A DNA stretch of 64,000 nt, from positions 1 through 64,000 of the forward strand of contig JAMFSL010000169.1 in assembly GCA_026225275.1 (NCBI GenBank). The letters are read 5' to 3'. The number at the start of each line of letters is the position of its first letter. Within the stretch, counting starts at the first letter, position 1. The translations under genes were made by a program, and so were the position numbers. This DNA comes from Puia dinghuensis. GTDB lineage: Bacteria; Bacteroidota; Bacteroidia; Chitinophagales; Chitinophagaceae. Below are positions 23,771 through 33,253 of this stretch, piece by piece. A model generated the notes under the pieces. The model was not told where the DNA came from. It searched no databases and saw only the letters and a list, made by a program, of their open reading frames with translations.

Positions 23771-26700
23771 ATGAAAAGAAAACATGGCCTGCTTATATAT
23801 GTTTTCCTGGTATTCCTCTTGCACTCGGGCTTTACACAAGAGCATGCCATTCTATTTAGCAAACTGGACAGTCTCAACGGTTCCCCCTTGGGGAAAATCA
23901 CAGGCATTTGTCAGGACCCGGAAGGAAATATGTGGTTCTGCGGACAGGATGAACATTGTGTTTACCGGTTTGACGGAAATGCTTTATCGAGTTTAAGGCA
24001 GAACCCCAACAATCCGAATTCGTTGGCAGTCGCGGAGCTGGAGACAATTTATGCGGATAAGCAGGGCATGATCTGGATAGGCGGCAGCAGTCTGGATCAG
24101 TATGATCCCGCTAGTGGTGTTTTCAAGCATTATTTGCATAAAGACATTGATAGTACGAGTATCACTAAAAGCGGTATTACCACTATCTTTAAGGACAGTA
24201 AAGGAAACGTTTGGATCGGAACATTTGACGGGCTTGATTGCTTAAATGAAAAAACCGGAAAATTTACCCATTACCGCCATGACAACAGTGATGCGAAAAG
24301 CCTGAGTAATAATACTATTAATGTAATTTACGAGGACAAGCGGGGGGATCTTTGGATTGGGACCGGTTTTCCCTGGCTTGGGGGCCCGCTGGTGGGCGGG
24401 CTTAACCGGATGAATCCGGATAGAACTTTCACCCGGTATGCAGCCGATCCCCAAAACCCCCGTGCACTTGTTAATGGAAAGATTAAGGCGATTTTCGAAG
24501 ATAGCAAGGCTAATCTCTGGATAGGAACTTCGGGCGAGGGTCTTCACAAGATGGACCGTGACAAAGGAACCTTTGAGCGTTTTTTATATGATCCTGAGCA
24601 CCCGGCTCAGTTGAGTGCTCCAGCTGTGAATCCCTACAACAAAGGAGATTGCATAACATTTATATGCGAAGATCAAGTCGGTGCGATTTGGATTGGCAGC
24701 TACATGGAAGGCTTGAGCCGGTTTGATCCCCTCACCCGGAAAATGTCGCGTTACAGAATGGGAAATGGATTTGCTGACAGCTCAACCTGGCGGGGCTTTG
24801 TAAGCAACGATGGCACCCTTTGGGTAGCCACGGAGATTAGCAAAGTATTGTACCGTGCAGACCCCAATTCTGAATCACCTGCGAATATAACGGTGGGAAA
24901 ACGAGTGTTTGGAATTATTGGCAATCCATCAGCATCCATATGGATTGGCACGGAAGGTTTGGGCCTCCTTCAATTTGATAAAAACAAAAAACGAGTGTAT
25001 CAATTCAAACACAATGCTGACGATCCAAACAGCATACAATGCGACAGCCTGCATCTCTTATTTCAAATGCCGGGAGAAGATTCATTGTATATCTGTACGC
25101 AACGCGGTATTACTGTCATGAATACAGAAAACAATTCTTTTTCTCCGTTATCATGCAATGGGAAAAAGGCAAACATACAAGGAAATGTGACCAATGCGAT
25201 CTCGGATAATCAAAATAACTTATGGATCGGCACGGTCGGTGACGGGCTTTATCGCTACAGCCGAACCAACGGTGCGCTTAAACAATGGATTCCCGATCCA
25301 AATAATGCAGCCGCCATCACATCGAATAATATAGCTCAAATCATGATGGATAATAACCAGGATATTTGGGTAGGAACTTTCGGCGATCATCCCGGAATCT
25401 GCAAGTTCAATAAGGGCAAAGAGGGTTTCAGCGTATATCTTCCGGGCATTTCCGGGGAATGTCTTTTCGAGGACCATGACGGAGTTATATGGGCCGGCAC
25501 GGATAATGGGCTATTCCGATATGATAAAAAGAAAGATACATTCTTCCTATTCTTTGATGAACAGACGGGCATCAGAACGAATCAAATTTTTGGAATCATT
25601 GAAGATCGAAAAAATAATTTATGGGTAACTACCCCATCTTCAATAATAAAGATCGATCCTACAAGGAGTGTACCATTTTTAATGGCAAAGAAGTTCATGA
25701 TTTCTTACCAAAATATCACCCCAGGTTCTCTCTATGTTTCTAATGATGACCAAATCTATGTCGGCAATACGACAGGGTTTTATACTTTCGCCGCCGAAGG
25801 ATCCGGCCTAAGCGCACGTTCTCTGAAACCGGTCATAACCGATTTCTTTTTTAGCACAGTCACCGGTATCCTAGGTAAAGATAGTGCACTTCGGGTTGCT
25901 GCTGAATATAAAAACAAGATCTCGCTAGCCCATGATCAGAATTATTTTGGGTTCAGATTTGACACCTACGACTATCGTTCCACAGAAGCTATCCGGTATT
26001 ATACTATGCTTGAAAATTATGATCCGGTCTGGCACCAATCGCCCGCTGACAGAACCATCTACTATTATAATCTGCCTCCGGGCGATTATGTATTTCATCT
26101 GAAAGCCGTCAATGCCGATGAGGAAAAAGGGGAAAGGCAGATCCAAATTCATATTAGCCTGCCCTGGTGGAAAACATGGGTGGCATATTTTTCCTATTTG
26201 CTGATTCTAGCGACTATCGTTTACGGCATATACCGTTATAATATCCTGCGCTTTCGTAAGTCACAGGCTGAACAGATAAGGGCAGCCATACAGACACAGG
26301 AAGAAGAACGCAGAAGAATATCAAGAGACCTGCATGATGATATGGGCACTAAACTTTCGGCGCTGAAGCTTTTATTATCATCTGTTAAGGATAAAGCCGC
26401 CAAGTCAAATAATAGTGAACTAAGATCACTGGCGCAAAATGCTGAACAATTCATAAGTGAAGTGGTTGGTGACCTGCGCCAATTACTAAGAAATCTAAGT
26501 CCATCCATTCTGGAAGAATTCGGCTACGTGGTGGCAATCGAAGGACTGGCCAACAAAATAAACCTGACGGGACTGATCCATTTTAGCCTGAATATTTTTG
26601 GTTTTAAACAGCGACTTCAAAAGGATTATGAATTATCTCTTTACCGGATCACACAAGAACTGATTAATAACGTTCTGAAACACGCTGAAGCAAAAAATAT

Positions 26701-26908
26701 TTTCCTGCACGTAGGTCTCAGGGATGAAAAAATCACCATTATGATAGAAGACGACGGGAAAGGATTTGATCTGTCTGCGCATAAAGAAGGATACGGAATA
26801 AAAAACATGGAAACCAGAACCAAATTATTATCCGGCAAAATGCTCGTTGAATCTACACCCGGAAAAGGGACAAATGTGCTTATCGAAATACCTTATAATC
26901 AAAGATGA
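23771..26908 (+). CDS. Hybrid-propeller sensor histidine kinase
   Basis: This is an inner-membrane sensor of 1045 residues. A signal peptide is followed by two periplasmic beta-propellers (residues about 25-735) built of repeated 'D..GNLWIGT..GL' blades, visible at least ten times. A Y_Y_Y domain follows (about 735-800, LPPGDYVFHLKAVNADEE), then one membrane helix (about 808-828). Next is a HisKA_3 dimerisation helix with the phospho-His in ISRDLHDDMGTKLSALK, and an ATPase domain (ELINNVLKHAEAKNI, DDGKGFD). Relatives bind oligosaccharides directly in the propeller cleft. The stop overlaps the response-regulator start (ATGA). Together they very likely control the adjacent susCD genes. Confidence 0.93.
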   Translation: MKRKHGLLIYVFLVFLLHSGFTQEHAILFSKLDSLNGSPLGKITGICQDPEGNMWFCGQDEHCVYRFDGNALSSLRQNPNNPNSLAVAELETIYADKQGMIWIGGSSLDQYDPASGVFKHYLHKDIDSTSITKSGITTIFKDSKGNVWIGTFDGLDCLNEKTGKFTHYRHDNSDAKSLSNNTINVIYEDKRGDLWIGTGFPWLGGPLVGGLNRMNPDRTFTRYAADPQNPRALVNGKIKAIFEDSKANLWIGTSGEGLHKMDRDKGTFERFLYDPEHPAQLSAPAVNPYNKGDCITFICEDQVGAIWIGSYMEGLSRFDPLTRKMSRYRMGNGFADSSTWRGFVSNDGTLWVATEISKVLYRADPNSESPANITVGKRVFGIIGNPSASIWIGTEGLGLLQFDKNKKRVYQFKHNADDPNSIQCDSLHLLFQMPGEDSLYICTQRGITVMNTENNSFSPLSCNGKKANIQGNVTNAISDNQNNLWIGTVGDGLYRYSRTNGALKQWIPDPNNAAAITSNNIAQIMMDNNQDIWVGTFGDHPGICKFNKGKEGFSVYLPGISGECLFEDHDGVIWAGTDNGLFRYDKKKDTFFLFFDEQTGIRTNQIFGIIEDRKNNLWVTTPSSIIKIDPTRSVPFLMAKKFMISYQNITPGSLYVSNDDQIYVGNTTGFYTFAAEGSGLSARSLKPVITDFFFSTVTGILGKDSALRVAAEYKNKISLAHDQNYFGFRFDTYDYRSTEAIRYYTMLENYDPVWHQSPADRTIYYYNLPPGDYVFHLKAVNADEEKGERQIQIHISLPWWKTWVAYFSYLLILATIVYGIYRYNILRFRKSQAEQIRAAIQTQEEERRRISRDLHDDMGTKLSALKLLLSSVKDKAAKSNNSELRSLAQNAEQFISEVVGDLRQLLRNLSPSILEEFGYVVAIEGLANKINLTGLIHFSLNIFGFKQRLQKDYELSLYRITQELINNVLKHAEAKNIFLHVGLRDEKITIMIEDDGKGFDLSAHKEGYGIKNMETRTKLLSGKMLVESTPGKGTNVLIEIPYNQR

Positions 26909-27567
26909 CCATGACAAATCACCTTGTTCCGATTAATTTATTGATAGCAGACGACCACCAGCTTTTTGTTGATGGTTTGCGCAGGATACTGGAGACTGAA
27001 AACCTGTTTGGAGAGATCCATGGTGCCAATAACGGCCTGCAGGTGCTCGATCACGTAAAATCACATCCGGTGGATTGCATCATTATGGATATCAACATGC
27101 CATTGCTCAATGGCCTTGAAGCGACAAAGCGATTAAAAAAAGAGAACCCTGAAATAAAAATTATCGTGGTGAGTATGGAGTGCGACGTGGTTATCGTCAG
27201 CAAAATGCTCAAAGCAGGCGCCGATGCATTTATTAATAAGGACACCGGCAAAGAGGAGCTGATGACGGCATTTCGAAAAATTTTAGACAATGAAAAATAT
27301 GTGAGTCCGGATATTGCTAAAAACCTGTTCTCTTATCTTTCGTACCGGAAAACAAATGTTACAGAAGACGAGAAACATCTGACTCCCAGGGAAATCGAAA
27401 TTATCAGGCATATCGCCGATGGGGAAACGAATGTGGAAATTGCCGCCAAGCTCTTTCTAAGCGTAGTTACCGTTGATACCCATCGCAAGAATATTTTGTC
27501 AAAACTTGAACTAAAAAACACGGCAGCACTGGTAAAATATGCAGCTGAACACAAACTGCTATTATAG
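26905..27567 (+). CDS. LuxR/NarL-type response regulator
   Basis: This is a protein of 220 residues. The receiver domain (about residues 10-130) shows the acidic pair in LLIADDHQLF, the phospho-Asp in DCIIMDINMP, and Lys in DAFINKDTG. The C-terminal LuxR helix-turn-helix spans about 150-215 (LTPREIEIIRHIADGETNVEIAAKLF). It partners the overlapping hybrid-propeller kinase. susC begins 2 bases after the stop, so kinase, regulator and transporter may form one transcript and an autoregulatory loop. Confidence 0.95.
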   Translation: MTMTNHLVPINLLIADDHQLFVDGLRRILETENLFGEIHGANNGLQVLDHVKSHPVDCIIMDINMPLLNGLEATKRLKKENPEIKIIVVSMECDVVIVSKMLKAGADAFINKDTGKEELMTAFRKILDNEKYVSPDIAKNLFSYLSYRKTNVTEDEKHLTPREIEIIRHIADGETNVEIAAKLFLSVVTVDTHRKNILSKLELKNTAALVKYAAEHKLLL

Positions 27568-27569
27568 CT

Positions 27570-30500
27570 ATGAGAAGAGCTTGCATTATATTGCTTCTTT
27601 CACTGGTCTTTCTTGAGGGCATGGCCCAGGTACGCACTATCACAGGAAAGATCTCCGATGAAAAGCAAAACCCCGTTTCAGGCGCATCGATCCAGATAAA
27701 ACATACTCAAACAGTGACTTTTTCCGCCGCCGATGGAAGTTTTTCAATACAAATCCCTTCTGACGCGGATACGATCGTTGTTTCTTTTGTGGGCTATTTC
27801 ACCAAAGAAGTCAGGGCGGCTAACCCTCTAAATACTACTCTTCGATTAAAAGAAGGCAGTTTATCGGAAGTACAAATTATCGGCTACGGCTCCGTGTCAA
27901 AAGTAGATCTTACCGGCTCCGCAACGACAATAAAGGCTGACTATCTGGAAGACAAACCATTCAGTTCTGTCGATAAAACATTGCAAGGCTCCGCGGCTGG
28001 CTTGTATTCAGCATCGACCTCCGGAGCACCCGGCTCCATCGCGGGCGTAATCATTCGCGGATACGGCTCTATCGGCGCAAGTGGCTTCGCCGTGTGGGTG
28101 ATCGATGGAGCCATTGCCACCACCGGAAACAATTCCCAACAGAGCACTTCGTCAAATGCCCTGAGTTCACTGAATCCGGACGACATAGAGAGTATTACAG
28201 TTTTGAAGGACGCTGCAGCTACAGCCATTTATGGTTCACGAGCAGCGAACGGCGTAATCATCATTACGACAAAAAAAGGAAAAGCCGGAAATTCCCGAAT
28301 TCAATTATCAGCGGAGGCAGGAGCAAATTCCATCGCCTGGCAACCATCCAATAAACCACTGACGAGTCTTCAAAGTCAGACATTGTTCCGGGAGTCAGCC
28401 ATCAATGCCGGTTACGCAGTCGACAATCCCAGCGCAGATGTTTTTATAGCAAAAGAGCTTGGCATCGACCAGGATTACACAAAGACAAATACTAATTGGC
28501 TGGATGTCGTTTCGAGAACCGGCAGCCAATCGCAATATAATTTGAGTATTTCGGGCGGTGATCTCAAAACGAAGTTTTATGCGTCGGGGGGGATGTATAG
28601 CGAGGACGGAATAACGATTGCTACCGGTTTTAGACGCTACAATGGAGATCTGAATATACAGCACCAGATAAACGACAAATTCAAGTTTAGTGCCGCACTG
28701 AGTGGCAGTGGGGTTAAGCAAAGCATACCCTTGAACGGCCTCAACCTCCAGAATCCAGTATATGCGCAGCATCTCTTACTCCCCTGGTACACGCCATATA
28801 ACGCCGATGGATCTATACGGATGAATGATCCGCAGGGAGAATTCCCTCTGCAAAACAGTCTTTATAATCCAGTGGCGATCGCCCAGGGGACTTATAATGA
28901 CTACAAACAAAATGTCATCCGCGGGAACGTTTCTGCGGAATATAGAATACTTGACAATCTTACGTTTACTTCGCAATACAGCCCCGAATATTTTGATCTG
29001 CTGGACGACCTGTATTTGAATCCGAACTATGGACCGGGCTACCCGAATGGATTTGCATGGAATACATACCAGAATATTTTTGACTGGACCTGGACCAATA
29101 TCGGTATTTACCACCAGAAAATAGGCGATAGTAGTTACCTGGATGCAAAACTGGGTTATGAAGCGTACGATCAGTCCATCAGTTCACTGCAGGCGCAAGG
29201 CCTTGGCTTTCCTTCTGCTACTTCTTTACAATATCCGGGCTCGGCTGCTGAGCCAGTATCTTTTAGCTCAGGCCTTAGCTCGAATAGCACGATCTCTCTA
29301 TTCACTGCAGAAAATTTTAATGTTAAGGACCGCTACATCCTCAGCGGAAGTTTTCGTCGCGACGGCTCTTCCCGTTTTGGCGCCGACAACAGATGGGGAA
29401 ATTTTTATTCCGTAGGCGGTGCGTGGAATGTTAGCAAAGAGGCATTTTTAAAAAACGCTTCGTTTGTCTATGCGCTAAAACTCAGGGCGTCTTACGGGCA
29501 AACGGGTAACCAGCAAATCGGGGATTTTACTTCGTTGGCGACTTTCGGCTACGGTTTCTCCTATCGGGGCAGCCCCGGAAGCGCACTGACAAACGTTGGC
29601 AACCCAAATCTGACATGGGAAAAATGTGCCATTCTTGATCTTGGCCTTGATTTCAGTTTTTTTAAGAATCGATTGAGCGGAACGATCGATTATTATAACA
29701 AGGATAATTCAAATTTGATCGTAGCCGTACCTTTGTCATTGACAACGGGCATTTATTCGCAGGCTACGAGTGGTAATACCCAAAACCGGAATGTTGGTGC
29801 GTTATATAACAGGGGCTATGAAATCACATTGAATGGGGAACCGGTGCACACGCCGCACTTCTCGTGGAATATAAGTTTCAACATGACTCACAATAAAAGT
29901 CGGGTTACCCGATTATATCTGGGCAATCCGATCTTCATACCCAACACCAACCTTGAGCTCGCCGTCGGTCACATACTTGAGTATTATATGCCACTTTGGG
30001 CGGGCGTGAATCAAAAAAACGGCACGCCGATGTGGTTTACAGACGGATCGAAAAGCCAGATAACGGGGAACTATGACAGTGCCAAACCCTCCTTTACGGG
30101 ACGTACGGATATTAACCCAAAATTGCTGGGATCTTTGATAAACACATTTTCGTACAAAAAACTCTCCCTGCAGGTACAATTCTATTTTCTTTTTGGAACG
30201 TATTTGCAAGATCAGGCTGGCAATCTTTCTAACAGCGAAGGATCTCTGTTTGGGATTTATAATCAACTGAGCCAGGAATTGACGGCATGGCAAAAACCGG
30301 GCGATAAGACCAATGTCCCCCAACTACTATGGAGCACTGGTAACAATTCATCCAATGCAATATCGACGCGTTTCTTATACAGTGGAGATTATGTCCGATT
30401 AAGAAATATTACATTGGAATATGCCTTTTCAAGTTCGCTACTCAAAGGTGCACACATCAGTAATCTATCCGTTTATGTGAGAGGCACTAACCTGCTGACT

Positions 30501-30611
30501 TTTGTAAAAGATAAAAATCTTCCATTTGATCCGGAAGAAGGCGGGTCATTTACCAATTACGATGTATATCAACCAAAGACCATTACGGGCGGAATTAAAG
30601 TTGGATTTTGA
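27570..30611 (+). CDS. SusC/RagA family TonB-linked outer-membrane receptor
   Basis: This is a TonB-dependent importer of glycan fragments across the outer membrane, 1013 residues. It shows a signal peptide (MRRACIILLLSLVFLEGMAQ) and a carboxypeptidase-regulatory-like domain (TITGKISDEKQNPVSGASIQIK). The plug domain includes the SusC hallmark LNPDDIESITVLKDAAATAIYGSRAANGVI. A 22-strand barrel ends in the terminal aromatic GGIKVGF. There is no STN signalling domain, in line with control by the neighbouring two-component pair instead of a sigma/anti-sigma route. It works as a pedal-bin complex with the SusD encoded next. Confidence 0.96.
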   Translation: MRRACIILLLSLVFLEGMAQVRTITGKISDEKQNPVSGASIQIKHTQTVTFSAADGSFSIQIPSDADTIVVSFVGYFTKEVRAANPLNTTLRLKEGSLSEVQIIGYGSVSKVDLTGSATTIKADYLEDKPFSSVDKTLQGSAAGLYSASTSGAPGSIAGVIIRGYGSIGASGFAVWVIDGAIATTGNNSQQSTSSNALSSLNPDDIESITVLKDAAATAIYGSRAANGVIIITTKKGKAGNSRIQLSAEAGANSIAWQPSNKPLTSLQSQTLFRESAINAGYAVDNPSADVFIAKELGIDQDYTKTNTNWLDVVSRTGSQSQYNLSISGGDLKTKFYASGGMYSEDGITIATGFRRYNGDLNIQHQINDKFKFSAALSGSGVKQSIPLNGLNLQNPVYAQHLLLPWYTPYNADGSIRMNDPQGEFPLQNSLYNPVAIAQGTYNDYKQNVIRGNVSAEYRILDNLTFTSQYSPEYFDLLDDLYLNPNYGPGYPNGFAWNTYQNIFDWTWTNIGIYHQKIGDSSYLDAKLGYEAYDQSISSLQAQGLGFPSATSLQYPGSAAEPVSFSSGLSSNSTISLFTAENFNVKDRYILSGSFRRDGSSRFGADNRWGNFYSVGGAWNVSKEAFLKNASFVYALKLRASYGQTGNQQIGDFTSLATFGYGFSYRGSPGSALTNVGNPNLTWEKCAILDLGLDFSFFKNRLSGTIDYYNKDNSNLIVAVPLSLTTGIYSQATSGNTQNRNVGALYNRGYEITLNGEPVHTPHFSWNISFNMTHNKSRVTRLYLGNPIFIPNTNLELAVGHILEYYMPLWAGVNQKNGTPMWFTDGSKSQITGNYDSAKPSFTGRTDINPKLLGSLINTFSYKKLSLQVQFYFLFGTYLQDQAGNLSNSEGSLFGIYNQLSQELTAWQKPGDKTNVPQLLWSTGNNSSNAISTRFLYSGDYVRLRNITLEYAFSSSLLKGAHISNLSVYVRGTNLLTFVKDKNLPFDPEEGGSFTNYDVYQPKTITGGIKVGF

Positions 30612-30636
30612 TGAGCGTCGTCCAAAAAATAAATTA

Positions 30637-32052
30637 ATGAGAAAAAGAATATTATATTCAACGCCGGGAATTTGCATAGTCTTGTTGTTATGTTCGGGAT
30701 GCTCAAAGACTTTTCTGAACAAAACACCCCCGAACGCTATTCCGCTTGATCAGGCGCTAACGACTCCGGCTGAACTCGACCAGGCGCTAAACGGCGCATA
30801 TGCGGCTTTGAGAAATATCGGTGTTTACGGGGCAGATTTTTTGATTACGGGTGACGTCCAGGCAGACAATGTCTATGTAGAGACAAACACCATGGGCGCA
30901 TATGTAGCGCAATACTCCTATACTGTATTGGTGAATGACCCTGTTCCGAATGCCATGTGGACAAATGCCTATATTGGAATCTTACGGGCGAATCAGGTTA
31001 TCAACGCGTCGATCGAGTCAGCTTCAATAGATACCATAAAATCGCAGGCCTATGCGATCCGGGCACTCTTATACTTTAAATTGGTGAATATTTTCGCCAC
31101 CGCATATACCACTGATCCAACGGCACTCGGGGTGCCCCTGGCGTTATCTTACAACCCGGATCTGCTGCCAAAAAGAAATACCGTTGGCGAGGTATATAGT
31201 CAAATAGTGAATGATCTTCAAACGGCGCTGAAATCTACACCGGGCTATGTAAACTCTGTTTTATTAAGCAGATATGCGATCGAAGGACTGCTAGCTAAGG
31301 TCTATTTATATGAAGGTGATAAGACGAATGCAAAATCCATGGCGGTTGACGTTATCAATGCCGGTGTATTTAAACTGGTATCCCCTGCCAACTATAATGC
31401 TTTTTGGAACAATTCCTCCATTCAGACAGATTCCAATGAAGTCCTGTTTGAAGTGGATGTCGATCAGGCAAACAGCAATGGCTCATTAGGTGTTGGGGGT
31501 TACTATATCAATGGATTTCAGGAGCTATATGCCTCTTCACAACTGTACAATTTGTATAGTGCTACAGATATCCGGCGAACATTGCTGATTCCTGGCCTTA
31601 CAAAAAGCGGCGATTCCGCCTATCTCGTCAATAAATTTCCCAACGCACAAAACCCTGACCCCGACAATCTGAAAGTGATCCGGCTCGCTGAGGTTTACCT
31701 CATTGCTGCAGAGTCATCTCTGCCTGCCAATGAGCCCGACGCTTTAATGTACTTAAATGCATTAATGGCAAAGCGGAATCCGGCGGGAGCCCCCTATTCT
31801 TCATCGGGTTCAGCGCTACTCAATGATATCGTTTTGGAAAGAAGAAAGGAACTGGCCTTTGAAGGGGATCGCCTGTATGACATGAATAGACTTCAATTAG
31901 CGATAAACCGTATCGCTAATCCTGGAGCAATTCCACTTAATTCCAGTTATCTTTCAATATCTTTTCCTGACTACCGCCGGATAGCTCCGATCCCACAGGA
32001 TGAGATCAACGCAAATCCCAATATTGCGTCGCAGCAAAACCAGGGCTATTAA
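30637..32052 (+). CDS. SusD/RagB family surface lipoprotein
   Basis: This is the glycan-binding lid of the SusC importer, 471 residues. I chose the ATG at 30637 (MRKRILYSTPGICIVLLLCSGC), which gives a proper lipoprotein signal with Cys in the lipobox LCSGC. The longer frame from 30526 overlaps susC and lacks a signal. SusD features include the N-terminal helical TPR-like units (LNGAYAALRNIGVYGADFLITGDVQADNVY, RALLYFKLVNIFATAY). The C-terminal ERRKELAFEGDRLYDMNRL and APIPQDEINANPNI blocks are also present. It starts 25 bases after susC in the same operon. Confidence 0.95.
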   Translation: MRKRILYSTPGICIVLLLCSGCSKTFLNKTPPNAIPLDQALTTPAELDQALNGAYAALRNIGVYGADFLITGDVQADNVYVETNTMGAYVAQYSYTVLVNDPVPNAMWTNAYIGILRANQVINASIESASIDTIKSQAYAIRALLYFKLVNIFATAYTTDPTALGVPLALSYNPDLLPKRNTVGEVYSQIVNDLQTALKSTPGYVNSVLLSRYAIEGLLAKVYLYEGDKTNAKSMAVDVINAGVFKLVSPANYNAFWNNSSIQTDSNEVLFEVDVDQANSNGSLGVGGYYINGFQELYASSQLYNLYSATDIRRTLLIPGLTKSGDSAYLVNKFPNAQNPDPDNLKVIRLAEVYLIAAESSLPANEPDALMYLNALMAKRNPAGAPYSSSGSALLNDIVLERRKELAFEGDRLYDMNRLQLAINRIANPGAIPLNSSYLSISFPDYRRIAPIPQDEINANPNIASQQNQGY

Positions 32053-32139
32053 AGGGTTAGATAAAAATCTCTAACTGGAGCCGGGTGAGGATATAATATT
32101 TATCTTTACAGGGAGAATCTTACAATAGAAAGGCAATTT

Positions 32140-33162
32140 ATGAAGAAAATAGGATTTTTATCGTTCGGACATTGGTCCAATCATCCAGCCTATAAAACCC
32201 GTACGGCGAGTGACACTTTACTTCAATCCATTGATTTAGCCATTGCTGCCGAAGAAATCGGTTTAGATGGTGCGTATTTTCGCGTCCATCATTTTGCAGC
32301 TCAGTTAGCATCTCCATTTCCTTTGCTTTCGGCTATCGGTGCCAAAACAAGCAAGATAGAAATTGGAACAGGTGTTATCGATATGCGCTATGAAAATCCC
32401 CTCTATATGGTGGAAGACGCCGGAGCCGCTGATTTAATTTCGGGTGGGCGATTACAATTGGGAATCAGTAGAGGTTCACCGGAACAAGTGATCAATGGGT
32501 GGCGTTATTTTGGGTATGAGCTGGCTGAAGGAGAAACAGACGCAGATATGGGACGTAATAAAGCATTGCAATTTTTGGATAAACTCAAGGGTGTTGGATT
32601 TGCGCAGCCCAACCCGTCCCCCATGTTTCCTAATCCACCGGGCCTATTACGATTGGAACCCTACTCCGCAGGATTGAGAGAACGTATTTGGTGGGGAGCT
32701 GCCTCTAATGCTACAGCTATTTGGGCGGCCGAAAACGGAATGCACCTTCAAAGTTCTACCTTGAAATTCGACGAAAGCGGCAAGCCTTTCCATGTACAAC
32801 AAGCCGAACAGATCAGGTTGTACAAAGAAGCATGGAAAAAAGCAGGGCATCAGCGCGAGCCAAGGGTTTCAGTAAGCCGGTCTATATTTGCACTGATAAC
32901 GGATGAAGACAGGTATTTATTCGGGCAGGACACCAGGGACGGCGATACTGTGGGATATATTGAACAGGATAAACGCGCCATTTTCGGGAGAAGCTATGCT
33001 GGCGAGCCGGATCGGCTCATCAGGGAGTTGGCTCAGGACGAAGCCATCCAGGAAGCAGACACACTGCTTTTGACTATACCCAATACATTAGGAGTTGACT
33101 ACAATGTACACGTGCTGTCTTCTATTTTGCAGCATGTTGCACCCGGGTTAGGCTGGCGTTAA
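32140..33162 (+). CDS. LLM-class flavin-dependent monooxygenase
   Basis: This is a protein of 340 residues with the bacterial-luciferase-like TIM barrel. It has LDGAYFRVHHF near residue 45, the family-typical IEIGTGVIDMRYENPLYMVE (about 80-100), and GGRLQLGISRGSPEQVINGW (about 108-126). Such enzymes use reduced FMN or F420 to oxidise an organic substrate. Its place between susD and GH31 is unusual for a glycan locus; it may have inserted there. The 87-base gap before it allows its own promoter (a weak TATCTTTA at about 32101). Confidence 0.9.
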   Translation: MKKIGFLSFGHWSNHPAYKTRTASDTLLQSIDLAIAAEEIGLDGAYFRVHHFAAQLASPFPLLSAIGAKTSKIEIGTGVIDMRYENPLYMVEDAGAADLISGGRLQLGISRGSPEQVINGWRYFGYELAEGETDADMGRNKALQFLDKLKGVGFAQPNPSPMFPNPPGLLRLEPYSAGLRERIWWGAASNATAIWAAENGMHLQSSTLKFDESGKPFHVQQAEQIRLYKEAWKKAGHQREPRVSVSRSIFALITDEDRYLFGQDTRDGDTVGYIEQDKRAIFGRSYAGEPDRLIRELAQDEAIQEADTLLLTIPNTLGVDYNVHVLSSILQHVAPGLGWR

Positions 33163-33253
33163 AAAACCTTTTTGATGCTATTCTGTTAATAATCAAAGGA
33201 ATTCGGTTAAATATCACGAAGTAGACACCGGTAGAGTCATTTATATTTGTTTA

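Noticed and set aside
33242..33249. TATATTTG, an exact -7 box just before the GH31 start
   Set aside because: It ends 4 bases before the ATG and has no TTTG at -33. It could imply a leaderless transcript but is more likely chance in an AT-rich gap.
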